32,265 nt of DNA, from positions 1 to 32,265 of the forward strand of contig DYJU01000021.1 in NCBI GenBank assembly GCA_020722985.1, given 5' to 3'. Of the stretch, positions 24,699 through 32,265 are shown one piece after another (position 1 is the first letter of the stretch; every line of letters starts with the position of its first letter). Below the pieces are notes generated by a model, which was given only the letters and a program-made list of their open reading frames with translations, was not told the origin of the DNA and did not search any database. The position numbers and the translations under genes are program-made. The DNA comes from Candidatus Methylomirabilis sp. (GTDB lineage Bacteria > Oederibacteriota > PGYV01 > DYJU01).

Positions 24699-27600
24699 TC
24701 ACCTGAAAACACTTAAAAATGCCACAAATTTATTAGTTGTATCAAGTATATATATGTTGCCTTCTTTATCTCTTGCAATAGGCCCTGGATTTTCAAATCC
24801 TTTCCCTTTTAATTCAATAATTCTTAATTTTTTTCCATCTAATGTAAAAAACATTAGTTGTTTATTATATGGTTGTGAAACTAAAAAATATGGTTCGTTT
24901 TTATCTTCAACAACAATAATCTGTGGACCTAAAATTGTTGATGCATTTCCTATAATATAATAATTAATATATTTCATATCTTTAGTTAACAGTTGAATTC
25001 TAAAATTAGCAGTATCAATAATATAAAAATTATCTTTAGAATCAAGAGTAAAAAAGCATGGTTGTGATAACTGACCGCAAAGGTTACCAAATGTGGTTGC
25101 ATAATTTTTTAGTAATTTGCCTGTTTCAGCATTAAAAAATGCTATGGCATTTTTACCGGGTATGCTTACCGCAATATTTTTTCCATCATTAGATACACTC
25201 AAACCTCTACCCCCACTTAAAAAAGGCGCATTGATAAATACTTTAATAAAATTACCTTTCTTATCGTATATTTTTATTATCCCCGCATCTGCTTCATAAA
25301 CATATAAATTATTACTTAAATTATTATATTTGAGATAAATATATATTTCTTTATTCTGTTCGTTAGAACCCCGGGAAATAAAATCAAAAAAATCTTTTTT
25401 TTCTTCTTTTAATAAAATTTTTTTGAAAATTTTATAATTAATTCCTTTATCCTTTTTTAGCACATAAAAGCAATCTGCAAAACTATCAGCAACATATAAA
25501 TACTCACCATCATCGGAAACAGTAATATCAGATGGATATTTGAATTTAATATTTAGTTTTAGTTTTTCTAATTTATAATCCAATAGCTGTAGAGAATCTA
25601 TCACAGATATTTTTTTGCACTGCGAGAATCCCTCAGTAATTTGAATTAAAGGCAAATCAACTCCGGGAGAAATAAATTTAATTTTCTTTTTCTTTTTTAA
25701 AAATTCAGGTATTTTTATTTGAAATTTTATAGGTACTGCTTTTATAATTTTTTTTCTTTCAACAACATAATCTGTCTTACCTGTGAACCATAATTCCTTA
25801 AATGCTTTATAATATTTCTCGTCCGTAAAATCATAAACATAAATTAATTTCAGATTTCCGGTAAAATCAAGAATATATTTATCATCTTTTACAAAATTAG
25901 TAATTTCAGGTTTTAATACACCAGCATCAAAAGGAATTATCAAAACTTTGCCTTTTAACTCATCTGTATTAATCATATTTTCAAATGTTTGAGATGGAAT
26001 TATTTCAAACCTCTTTTCAAATTTATAATAAGAAGCAAGCCCATAAAGTCCAGGTAACATGTTCGAAACCAGCACACATTTTTTATTTCCTGACATTTCC
26101 TGGACAGCTTTTACAATATAAGATTGCATTGTAAATTGAAACTTTTTTGGCATTCTAAAATAAAAACCATAGATATTAAAAATTATAATTAAACTGCATA
26201 TTAATAAAAGCATTCGTTTATATAATTTAAAGCCATTTTTAAAATATGAACTCAAAGCCGCTATACGTGTAAGTCCAACCCCTGCTAAAATTGAAAATAA
26301 AGGAACCATGGTTTGAATTCTGGTATTTGCTGGATAATTATACATACTTATAGCACCAGTTGCAAATGCAGTTAAAATATATACAAAAATTAAAAATTTC
26401 GCCCGCCAATCTTTAGTTATACCCCATAATGCCCAGATAATGCCAGACATAACTCCTATTGATGTTAAAAAATCCATCATTCCACCTACAACAAAATGGC
26501 TATCCCTGTTTTTATAAATAAAAATTAAAAGCGTGTAAATAAAATTTAATACAAGATATATTGGCCTTTCCTGTGGATTTGAAATTTCGCTTCCTTTTAT
26601 AAATGACCTCTGCATAATAGGTCCTAACCAGTGAGGATTTATAAATATAAACATAATTATAGATAAAGTTATTGCGCTGGTAATTAGAATATTTCTTTTT
26701 GAAAAATTTTTTCTTAAAGGATGAACAAACCAGTAAAAAGGTAGAAATACTAAAAGCAATCGCGTAAAATAATAATTATAACAACCAAGCCCAACAATCA
26801 ATGCCGTTAAAAAAGAATAAAAAGATGAATTTTTTCTTATGGCAAGTTCAAAACAGCAAAAACCAGTTATAAAAGGAAAAACTACCTGTATATTGTTATA
26901 TCCTATATGTCCAAATGCAAGCATCGTATGACAGAATGCAAAAGCAACAACCGTTATAATGGCAACATTTTTATTAAAAATTGTTTTTATCCAGATATAA
27001 AAAGGTATTATTGAAAATATAACTATTAAAGCAGAACTTAACTTCCAGCCAAGAAATTTATCAGGAAAAAAAAATAACATAATAATTGCCTGATAAATTG
27101 ATGACAACTCAGGATTAAATCCATAAACTCCATTTTCAGAAAAAATATTTATTGGTCTGGTCCCATTTAATATTGTTTTTGCAAATTCATAAAAACTATA
27201 TTCATCGCCTATATATGAATATTTCCATGAATACTGATCAAAAACATATAAAATAAAAATAAAAAAAGAAAATAGAGATAATTTTATAAATTCCTTACCT
27301 GTTAAAATGTCGGGATATAAAATTCTCCCCTTTTCTTTTTTATCAATAAATATAAAAAATCCAAAAAGCATTAAAATTTCAATTAAAAAAATTATTGCCT
27401 GTGTCCATCCATTTTTATTTGATAAATAATATCCTGTAACCAAAAGATGTAAAATAATAATTATAAAAAAATAAAAAATATATTTTTTATTTAATCCTGA
27501 TAATCTTAAACTACCACTTTTTTTAATAAAAAAATAAAGCAAAATAAAAGAAAAAACAGAAAAAATTAATAAATTAAGAAAAAAATAATCAGGGAAATTT

Positions 27601-27854
27601 AATTTATAGGTATTGAATAAATAAATAGATTCTAAAGGTAATTTTGACTTCTTAAAAAAAAATATTATAAAATCAAAAATTTTCGTTGCTTTTACTGCTA
27701 AAATTATAGAAATTACAATCAGAGAGATTGATAATAATATTATATTTTTTTTATTAAAAATTTTGCTCTGTTTTTTTTGAAATGCAGTTTGTTCTACTTT
27801 TATTTCAGTATCTTCTTTTAATATAATTTCTTTTTTTGCCCTTTTTCTTCTCAT
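24699..27854 (-). CDS. GT-C glycosyltransferase fused to C-terminal NHL-type beta-propeller
   Basis: A 1051-aa membrane protein with no zinc ribbon: a charged N-terminus, then TM helices from about residue 38. The segment WKYSYIGDEYSFYEFAKTILNG has D217-E218, the acidic pair where GT39/ArnT-type enzymes keep the catalytic residue. Further conserved landmarks are GLGCYNYYFTRLLLVFLPFYWFVHPLR and NYPANTRIQ. TM helices end near residue 560 and a soluble region follows. Residues about 770-1051 form NHL-like blades (YPSDITVSDDGEYLYVADS, RGLSVSNDGKNIAVS, PCFFTLDSKDNFYIIDTANFRI, PGPIARDKEGNIYILDT). The propeller would sit outside, probably binding acceptor, glycan or a partner. It is a tandem paralogue of the gene at 27878-31099, with a 23-nt gap and AAAGG before the ATG. 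Confidence 0.85.
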   Translation of the reverse strand: MRRKRAKKEIILKEDTEIKVEQTAFQKKQSKIFNKKNIILLSISLIVISIILAVKATKIFDFIIFFFKKSKLPLESIYLFNTYKLNFPDYFFLNLLIFSVFSFILLYFFIKKSGSLRLSGLNKKYIFYFFIIIILHLLVTGYYLSNKNGWTQAIIFLIEILMLFGFFIFIDKKEKGRILYPDILTGKEFIKLSLFSFFIFILYVFDQYSWKYSYIGDEYSFYEFAKTILNGTRPINIFSENGVYGFNPELSSIYQAIIMLFFFPDKFLGWKLSSALIVIFSIIPFYIWIKTIFNKNVAIITVVAFAFCHTMLAFGHIGYNNIQVVFPFITGFCCFELAIRKNSSFYSFLTALIVGLGCYNYYFTRLLLVFLPFYWFVHPLRKNFSKRNILITSAITLSIIMFIFINPHWLGPIMQRSFIKGSEISNPQERPIYLVLNFIYTLLIFIYKNRDSHFVVGGMMDFLTSIGVMSGIIWALWGITKDWRAKFLIFVYILTAFATGAISMYNYPANTRIQTMVPLFSILAGVGLTRIAALSSYFKNGFKLYKRMLLLICSLIIIFNIYGFYFRMPKKFQFTMQSYIVKAVQEMSGNKKCVLVSNMLPGLYGLASYYKFEKRFEIIPSQTFENMINTDELKGKVLIIPFDAGVLKPEITNFVKDDKYILDFTGNLKLIYVYDFTDEKYYKAFKELWFTGKTDYVVERKKIIKAVPIKFQIKIPEFLKKKKKIKFISPGVDLPLIQITEGFSQCKKISVIDSLQLLDYKLEKLKLNIKFKYPSDITVSDDGEYLYVADSFADCFYVLKKDKGINYKIFKKILLKEEKKDFFDFISRGSNEQNKEIYIYLKYNNLSNNLYVYEADAGIIKIYDKKGNFIKVFINAPFLSGGRGLSVSNDGKNIAVSIPGKNAIAFFNAETGKLLKNYATTFGNLCGQLSQPCFFTLDSKDNFYIIDTANFRIQLLTKDMKYINYYIIGNASTILGPQIIVVEDKNEPYFLVSQPYNKQLMFFTLDGKKLRIIELKGKGFENPGPIARDKEGNIYILDTTNKFVAFLSVFR

Positions 27855-27877
27855 AATATATCCTTTATTTATCTTTA

Positions 27878-30800
27878 TTAAAAAAGTTGTTCAGGCAATT
27901 TTACCTTTATTATATTATTTTCCTGCGGAGAAATAACATATAAATTTCCAGCACTATCCTGTGTAATTGCTGTTGGCATAGTAAATCTCTGCAAGCCATT
28001 TTCACCAAATGTTACTATTAAACATTTTTTGAAATCCATCGAATAAATCTTTAATGTGTTGCTGTTCTGAACCGTTGAAATTAAATATGGAAATTTAGTA
28101 TTCTCATTTATAATTAACTGTGGTCCCATAATTGTAGAACCACCGTCTGCTGTAATTGCTTTTTTCAACTTAAAGTCCCAATCTAAAATTTTAATCGCAT
28201 TATTTCCAACATCATATAAATAAATATTATATTTTGAATCAATCAAAGCAAAACATGCCTGATCAAACTCTTCACACTTCTTCCCCGCTCTATCAAGTAA
28301 ACTTTTAACTATTTCGCCTTCTTTATCATAAATGACAAAACCCGAACTTGGTGGAACAGACGTAATCAGCAGTTCCTGGTTTTCTATCTTTTTATATCTC
28401 AAACTTCTTGTTCCCATTAAATGTCCATTCTGGACAAGGGTTCTTTTATAATTGCCATCTATATCATATTCGGAAAGCGTTCCCAAAATACAATCAACAA
28501 CATATATCTTTTTCCCTTCATCATCTAAATCTATGTAAATTAAACCTTCTTTTATTTTATCTGCTATCCTTTTATAAAGATTTACTTTTCTCTTCAACTT
28601 ATACTGATATTCATCCTTTTTTGAAAAAATCTTTATGGAATTATCACGCGCATCAGCAACAATTAATATATTCCCATCTTTTGTTATCGTTATATCAATA
28701 GGTAATATAAATTTTTCATCCAGGTCAATGATTTGGGCATACACATTTTTATTTGAAATTATATTTTTGGGTGTTTTTTTACAAAAACCTAATGTGAATT
28801 TTGATAGATCAATTGCAAATTTTATTTTGGGAAATTCAAATTTCTTTTTAATTTCTTTTGTTTTAGGTTCTTCTTTGTTAATATTTTCCTGGCTGTTTTT
28901 TAAATTTTCTGCAGTTTTTTTAAATTCTTCCTGTCCTATTTTTTGTGCCATAGCCTGTTTAAAAGTTAAATATACATCATCTTTTGCGAAATCAAATAAA
29001 TAATAAAAGCGCATATTATCACCCGGATATATTGTTTCACCTTTTATTATTAAATCTGATACATCAGAATATTTGCGGATTATATCATAGCAGAATAAAA
29101 TGTTATTTCCTTTTAATTTATCTTCAACCAATCTTTTTTTAAATTCATCAAATGATATTTTTTCAAAAACATTTTCACCATAGAAATGGTTTTTCATAAT
29201 TGATGGCAAATCATGTAATATTTCACTTATGACCACTGTTTTTCTTTTTTTATTTTGTTCTACGAATTTCATTGCAATGGCTTCAGGATTATAATTTGCT
29301 TTTAAAGGCATAAGTCCAAAAAAGATATATAAATCAAGAAAAATAATAATAATTGCAAAAGATAAAACTAATTTTTGATTGTTTTTAAAACTAAAAATAT
29401 TTTGTAAAAAATAAACCAATGAATAAATACCGATAGCAGCTATCATTGAATAAATAATAACCAAAAAATTTAAACGTGTATTTGGTGGCAATTCATATTG
29501 ACTTATAGAACCAATAATAAAAATATTTATTAAAAAAGAATATAATAAAAATTTTGCCCGCCAGTCCCTTTTATAAAAAACAATTAAATATGCAAAACCT
29601 AAAACTATGCCTATTGATGATATAATATCCATCACTGAAAAAGGAACATAATGAGAAATTTTATATTTAAACATAAAAGAAAAAAACGCATGAACAAAAT
29701 TGGTTACCATATATGCAAAATCATTATTTACTGGTCTTACTTCCTTTGCTTTGACAAATGTGTGTATAAGCATCTTATCTAAAAAGCTTCCGGTTGGTCT
29801 ATCTGTATTGATTCCGCCTAATATCATAGGCAAAATAAATACAATAAAAATTATAACTCCTGTAACAAGTTTCTTAACAGGGAATTCCTTCCTTAAAGGA
29901 TGAAACAACCAGTAAAAAAATCCAACCGGGGCAATAAGTCGCGCTGTCTGAAATGTATAAAAACAAAGCCCAACAAAAATTGCTGCTAAAAATGTCCAGA
30001 AATATGATTTTTTTCTTATGGCTAACTCAAGTAAAAACATACCCATAATAAATGGAAAAATTGCGTGTATTATATCATGCGGGATTCTTGCAAAAGCCAT
30101 AAGTGGTAAAGCAAATGTATATGATGCTATTGCTAATATTGCAATATTTTTATTAAATATAATTCTTATCCATAAATATAAAGGAATAATGCCTAAAACA
30201 GGAATAATGGTTGAACTCATTCGCCACCCAATATAACTTTTACCAAATAAAAGCATCATAACTGCCTGGTAAAGTGAAGCCCAGAATGGATGATGGTCAT
30301 AAATTCCATTCTCATAAAGCATTCTCAATGGAACTTTTCCATCTGCAATATCTTTTGCAAAATAATAAAATGTATATTCATCACCTATATAAATATATTT
30401 CCATGAACGCCAGTCAAAAACATACACAATAAGTGCTGCTGTTGTAAATAATAAAAGGTATAAAAATTCCTTTCTTTCAATTATTTTCAAATCAGAAAAT
30501 AAATTTTCTTTTTCAAGTTTATAAAAATATCTGCCAATGATAAAAAAACATAAGATAAATAAAATATCCTGCAAAAGAAAAAACTGTTTCATAAAAACAA
30601 GTATATACAGAACTAAAAATGAAATTGAAAGAAAAATAATTGTCAAAATAGGGAGTTTGGGTTTATTTTCCTGTTTTTTTGATGTGGGGGATGATTTTTT
30701 AATTTTTTTTGTAATCTGTTTTACTGCTACTATTCCCTGCGAATCAAAAATATTAAAAGAAACTTTTTTAAAAAGTGAAACAGCAAAAAATAAAGTTATT

Positions 30801-31099
30801 AAAAAATTATATATAAAAAAAGAAGGGAAATTTATTTTAATTCTATCCACGTAAAAAATTTCAAATGGAAAATGAAAAAACTTATAAATTTTAAATAAAA
30901 TATTACTTATAATTTTAAAATCTAGCGCCGCAAGGAAAAATATTAAGAATAATAGAATTTCAATTACAAGAATAGTTTTATTATTAAGTGATTTATTTTC
31001 GTTTATATTTTCTGCTAATGCTGTATCTAATTTTGCCCCACAATATTTGCAAAATTTTGCATTTGAACCTATATTTTTCCCACAATTTTTACATAACAT
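27878..31099 (-). CDS. Zinc-ribbon + GT-C glycosyltransferase + NHL-type beta-propeller fusion
   Basis: A 1073-aa protein in three parts. Residues 1-24 form a zinc ribbon, CKNCGKNIGSNAKFCKYC, with C3, C6, C17 and C20 (CxxC-x10-CxxC). From about residue 40 to 580 come many TM helices, with WKYIYIGDEYTFYYFAKDIADGK (D240-E241) as the putative catalytic loop and PHDIIHAIFPF, TFQTARLIAPVGFFYWLFHPLRKEF and NTRLNFL shared with its neighbour. A soluble linker follows, rich in lysine near 745-765. Residues about 795-1073 form NHL-like blades (LPIDITITKDGNILIVADARDNSIKI, DSKYNIYLYDVGNNAIKILDW, PTAITQDSAGNLYVIS). AGGAGG precedes the ATG by 5 nt. It lies 41 nt after the methyltransferase. It likely glycosylates an envelope component; substrates unknown. 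Confidence 0.85.
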   Translation of the reverse strand: MLCKNCGKNIGSNAKFCKYCGAKLDTALAENINENKSLNNKTILVIEILLFLIFFLAALDFKIISNILFKIYKFFHFPFEIFYVDRIKINFPSFFIYNFLITLFFAVSLFKKVSFNIFDSQGIVAVKQITKKIKKSSPTSKKQENKPKLPILTIIFLSISFLVLYILVFMKQFFLLQDILFILCFFIIGRYFYKLEKENLFSDLKIIERKEFLYLLLFTTAALIVYVFDWRSWKYIYIGDEYTFYYFAKDIADGKVPLRMLYENGIYDHHPFWASLYQAVMMLLFGKSYIGWRMSSTIIPVLGIIPLYLWIRIIFNKNIAILAIASYTFALPLMAFARIPHDIIHAIFPFIMGMFLLELAIRKKSYFWTFLAAIFVGLCFYTFQTARLIAPVGFFYWLFHPLRKEFPVKKLVTGVIIFIVFILPMILGGINTDRPTGSFLDKMLIHTFVKAKEVRPVNNDFAYMVTNFVHAFFSFMFKYKISHYVPFSVMDIISSIGIVLGFAYLIVFYKRDWRAKFLLYSFLINIFIIGSISQYELPPNTRLNFLVIIYSMIAAIGIYSLVYFLQNIFSFKNNQKLVLSFAIIIIFLDLYIFFGLMPLKANYNPEAIAMKFVEQNKKRKTVVISEILHDLPSIMKNHFYGENVFEKISFDEFKKRLVEDKLKGNNILFCYDIIRKYSDVSDLIIKGETIYPGDNMRFYYLFDFAKDDVYLTFKQAMAQKIGQEEFKKTAENLKNSQENINKEEPKTKEIKKKFEFPKIKFAIDLSKFTLGFCKKTPKNIISNKNVYAQIIDLDEKFILPIDITITKDGNILIVADARDNSIKIFSKKDEYQYKLKRKVNLYKRIADKIKEGLIYIDLDDEGKKIYVVDCILGTLSEYDIDGNYKRTLVQNGHLMGTRSLRYKKIENQELLITSVPPSSGFVIYDKEGEIVKSLLDRAGKKCEEFDQACFALIDSKYNIYLYDVGNNAIKILDWDFKLKKAITADGGSTIMGPQLIINENTKFPYLISTVQNSNTLKIYSMDFKKCLIVTFGENGLQRFTMPTAITQDSAGNLYVISPQENNIIKVKLPEQLF

Positions 31100-31140
31100 T
31101 TTTTCCTCCTTAAATAAAAAGTAATATAATTATATTAAAA

Positions 31141-31848
31141 TCACTTCTTTTTTGCAATAACAATTAATGACTGACCAACTGGCGGTTTTATCCATCTTTC
31201 TATCCATTTTAAAATCGGAACTATAAATTTATCAAATAAAAAAGATTGATTTTTCGGGGTATAATTTCTTCTTAAAATTTTAACATTTAAAAGCCAACCA
31301 AAGAAACCCACAAAATTCATATAATAAATATTTTCAATTTCAAAATTATTTTTTATTAATAAATTTTTTAACATTTTTTTATTATATCTTCTATAATGTC
31401 CAACATTTTTATCAAGTGGACCAAAGAGTATGTTAAAAGCAGGAACCATTAACGCTAATTTGCCATTTTTCTTTAATACTTTTTTAACAATTTTAATTGC
31501 CCTATCATCGTCCTTAATATGTTCCAGTACATTTATCATCACCACTGTATCAAAAGAATTATTTTTAACCTTCCCTGGTAAATTAAGAATGTTTGATTTA
31601 ATTATCTTAATATTTCTATATTTTTTATAATTTTTTTTTAAATATTTTATATATTCATCAGAAATGTCAACTCCTGTTATTTTATTTCTTTTAGTTATCA
31701 TAAAATCAATTATCGCACCTAATCCACATCCTATTTCAATGATATTTTTACCCAATGCTGGCTTTATATTTTCATAAATCCAGCAATTATAATTTTTAAG
31801 TGTTTTGTTATTCTCTAACGAATCTGTTAACGCATCATTTTTATCCAT
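31141..31848 (-). CDS. Class I SAM-dependent methyltransferase
   Basis: A 235-aa Rossmann-fold methyltransferase. Motif I is NIIEIGCGLGAIIDF near residues 36-50. The acidic residue after strand 2 (ITGVDISDEYI) contacts the SAM ribose, and motif IV is SFDTVVMINVLEHIKDD. VPAFNILFGPLDKNVGHYRRYNKKML is the substrate-side signature of a family commonly found beside glycosyltransferases in cell-surface clusters. The C-terminus is basic (NYTPKNQ..., WIERWIKPP). It is the first gene before the two GT-C/propeller fusions and has its own promoter. The substrate may be a lipid-linked glycan, but that rests on context. Confidence 0.9.
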   Translation of the reverse strand: MDKNDALTDSLENNKTLKNYNCWIYENIKPALGKNIIEIGCGLGAIIDFMITKRNKITGVDISDEYIKYLKKNYKKYRNIKIIKSNILNLPGKVKNNSFDTVVMINVLEHIKDDDRAIKIVKKVLKKNGKLALMVPAFNILFGPLDKNVGHYRRYNKKMLKNLLIKNNFEIENIYYMNFVGFFGWLLNVKILRRNYTPKNQSFLFDKFIVPILKWIERWIKPPVGQSLIVIAKKK

Positions 31849-31878
31849 ATATTAATTCCTTTATTTGAAATTTTTGTG

Positions 31879-31887
31879 ATTATAACA
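31879..31887 (-). promoter_or_regulatory. Extended -10 promoter before the methyltransferase gene
   Basis: The minus strand reads TGTTATAAT: a perfect TATAAT (31879-31884) with the TGn extension. The -35 position holds only TTGTTT at 17 nt. The start would lie about 25 nt before the ATG. AAAGG lies 9 nt before the ATG. Confidence 0.55.
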
Positions 31888-31985
31888 AATAATAAAAACA
31901 AAAACAATAACAATAACAGGGGAATTTACCCGGACTTTTTTTATCACCATCATCAATCAAGATCTAATCTTTAACTATATTTTTG
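31888..31985. other. Gene-free spacer upstream of the methyltransferase promoter
   Basis: AT-rich sequence between the promoter and repeat copy C. It contains a weak GGGG-AATTTA-CCC stem (31919-31931) followed on the plus strand by a T run, which could act as a weak terminator for transcription entering from the left, but no plus-strand gene precedes it. Nothing else is visible. Confidence 0.35.
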
Positions 31986-32265
31986 GAAATAGTTCAGCCA
32001 TTAGAAGTCCACTTGTAAAAGTGTGACTATCAAAAAGAAAATACCTGCCTTTGTCATTCTCAGGAAGCCGAAAGACAAGCGTAGAAAGAAAAATAAAGGG
32101 TGGACTAGGCTGACGAAGCAATCTCGCAGTTGAAAAACGGAAGCAGACAAAGAGAGAATATATCTGGTAACAAAAGCAAGATTGCTTTGTCAGGCTCATT
32201 TAACGGCGTAATAGAAGATAAAGGAAATTATTCGCCTGACTTCGCAATGACAAAGTAAAAAATTT
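31986..32265 (-). repeat. Copy C of dispersed MITE-like repeat, running off the window
   Basis: Read on the minus strand it ends with GGCTGAACTATTTC (31986-31999), one base from the right end of copy B. Upstream come GTCACACTTTTAC, CTGAGAATGACAAAGGCAGG, AGATTGCTTCGTCAGCC, GCCTGACAAAGCAATCTTGC, CTTTATCTTCTATTACG and TTTGTCATTGCGAAGTCAGG. It is the best-preserved copy and lies inverted relative to A and B. The arms 32108-32127 and 32176-32195 are inverted repeats (about 17 of 20 positions). Its left end would lie just beyond 32265. A 74-codon reading frame on the minus strand (31975-32199) lies inside and is almost certainly spurious. Confidence 0.8.

Noticed and set aside
31919-31940. Terminator at the GGGG/CCC stem with T-run
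   Set aside because: The stem is only 3-4 bp and no plus-strand gene precedes it.
31975-32199. 74-codon minus-strand reading frame (MSLTKQSCFCYQ...)
   Set aside because: It lies inside repeat copy C; other copies carry stops and frameshifts here, it has no Shine-Dalgarno site, and the translation shows no domain.

Overview
The window is a strongly AT-rich piece of a bacterial chromosome. Every gene I can support lies on the minus strand, so transcription runs from high to low coordinates. The bacterium makes flagella, divides its cell-wall and translation genes conventionally, exports lipoproteins, and uses TTG, GTG and (for infC) ATT start codons with strong Shine-Dalgarno sites. I cannot name the species. 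The mix of a classical flagellar operon with many large GT-C membrane glycosyltransferases carrying PA14 or beta-propeller domains suggests a little-studied, probably uncultured lineage (an Omnitrophota-like or similar candidate phylum is a low-confidence guess).

Layout in transcription order, from the right end. (i) 31.1-31.8 kb: a SAM methyltransferase with its own extended -10 promoter, followed by two tandem, paralogous GT-C/beta-propeller fusion proteins (27.9-31.1 and 24.7-27.9 kb); the first of them also has an N-terminal zinc ribbon. (ii) 24.5-24.7 kb: a sigma70 promoter and a leader with a terminator/antiterminator switch, in front of infC (ATT start), rpmI and rplT. (iii) Without a visible break, the same array continues into an APC permease fused to a universal-stress domain, two RCK/TrkA proteins, three GT-C glycosyltransferases (one with a PA14 domain), a DPM1-like GT2, a UPF0104 flippase-like protein, a cyclophilin lipoprotein and a six-hairpin glycosidase, ending at 10.5 kb. 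Most joints are 4-nt overlaps or gaps under 30 nt. (iv) 6.6-9.8 kb: murA, a sensorless chemoreceptor-like protein and two small proteins, from a near-consensus sigma70 promoter. (v) 0.4-6.5 kb: flgB-flgC-fliE-fliF-fliG-fliH-fliI, again behind a near-consensus sigma70 promoter.

Functionally, the GT block looks like one envelope-glycosylation module. The GT2 would make a polyprenyl-phosphate sugar, the GT-C enzymes would use such donors outside the membrane, and the PA14, jelly-roll and propeller tails would lie outside to bind glycans or the acceptor. The permease-USP plus RCK pair looks like a nucleotide-regulated ion or solute uptake unit. The flagellar operon builds the MS ring, proximal rod, rotor switch and export ATPase.

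Three larger non-coding regions (1-432, 9804-10512, 31849-32265) hold degenerate copies of one dispersed repeat of about 320 bp. It has terminal inverted repeats and an internal inverted repeat containing GAAGCAATCT. I saw no rRNA, tRNA, CRISPR array, transposase or phage gene.
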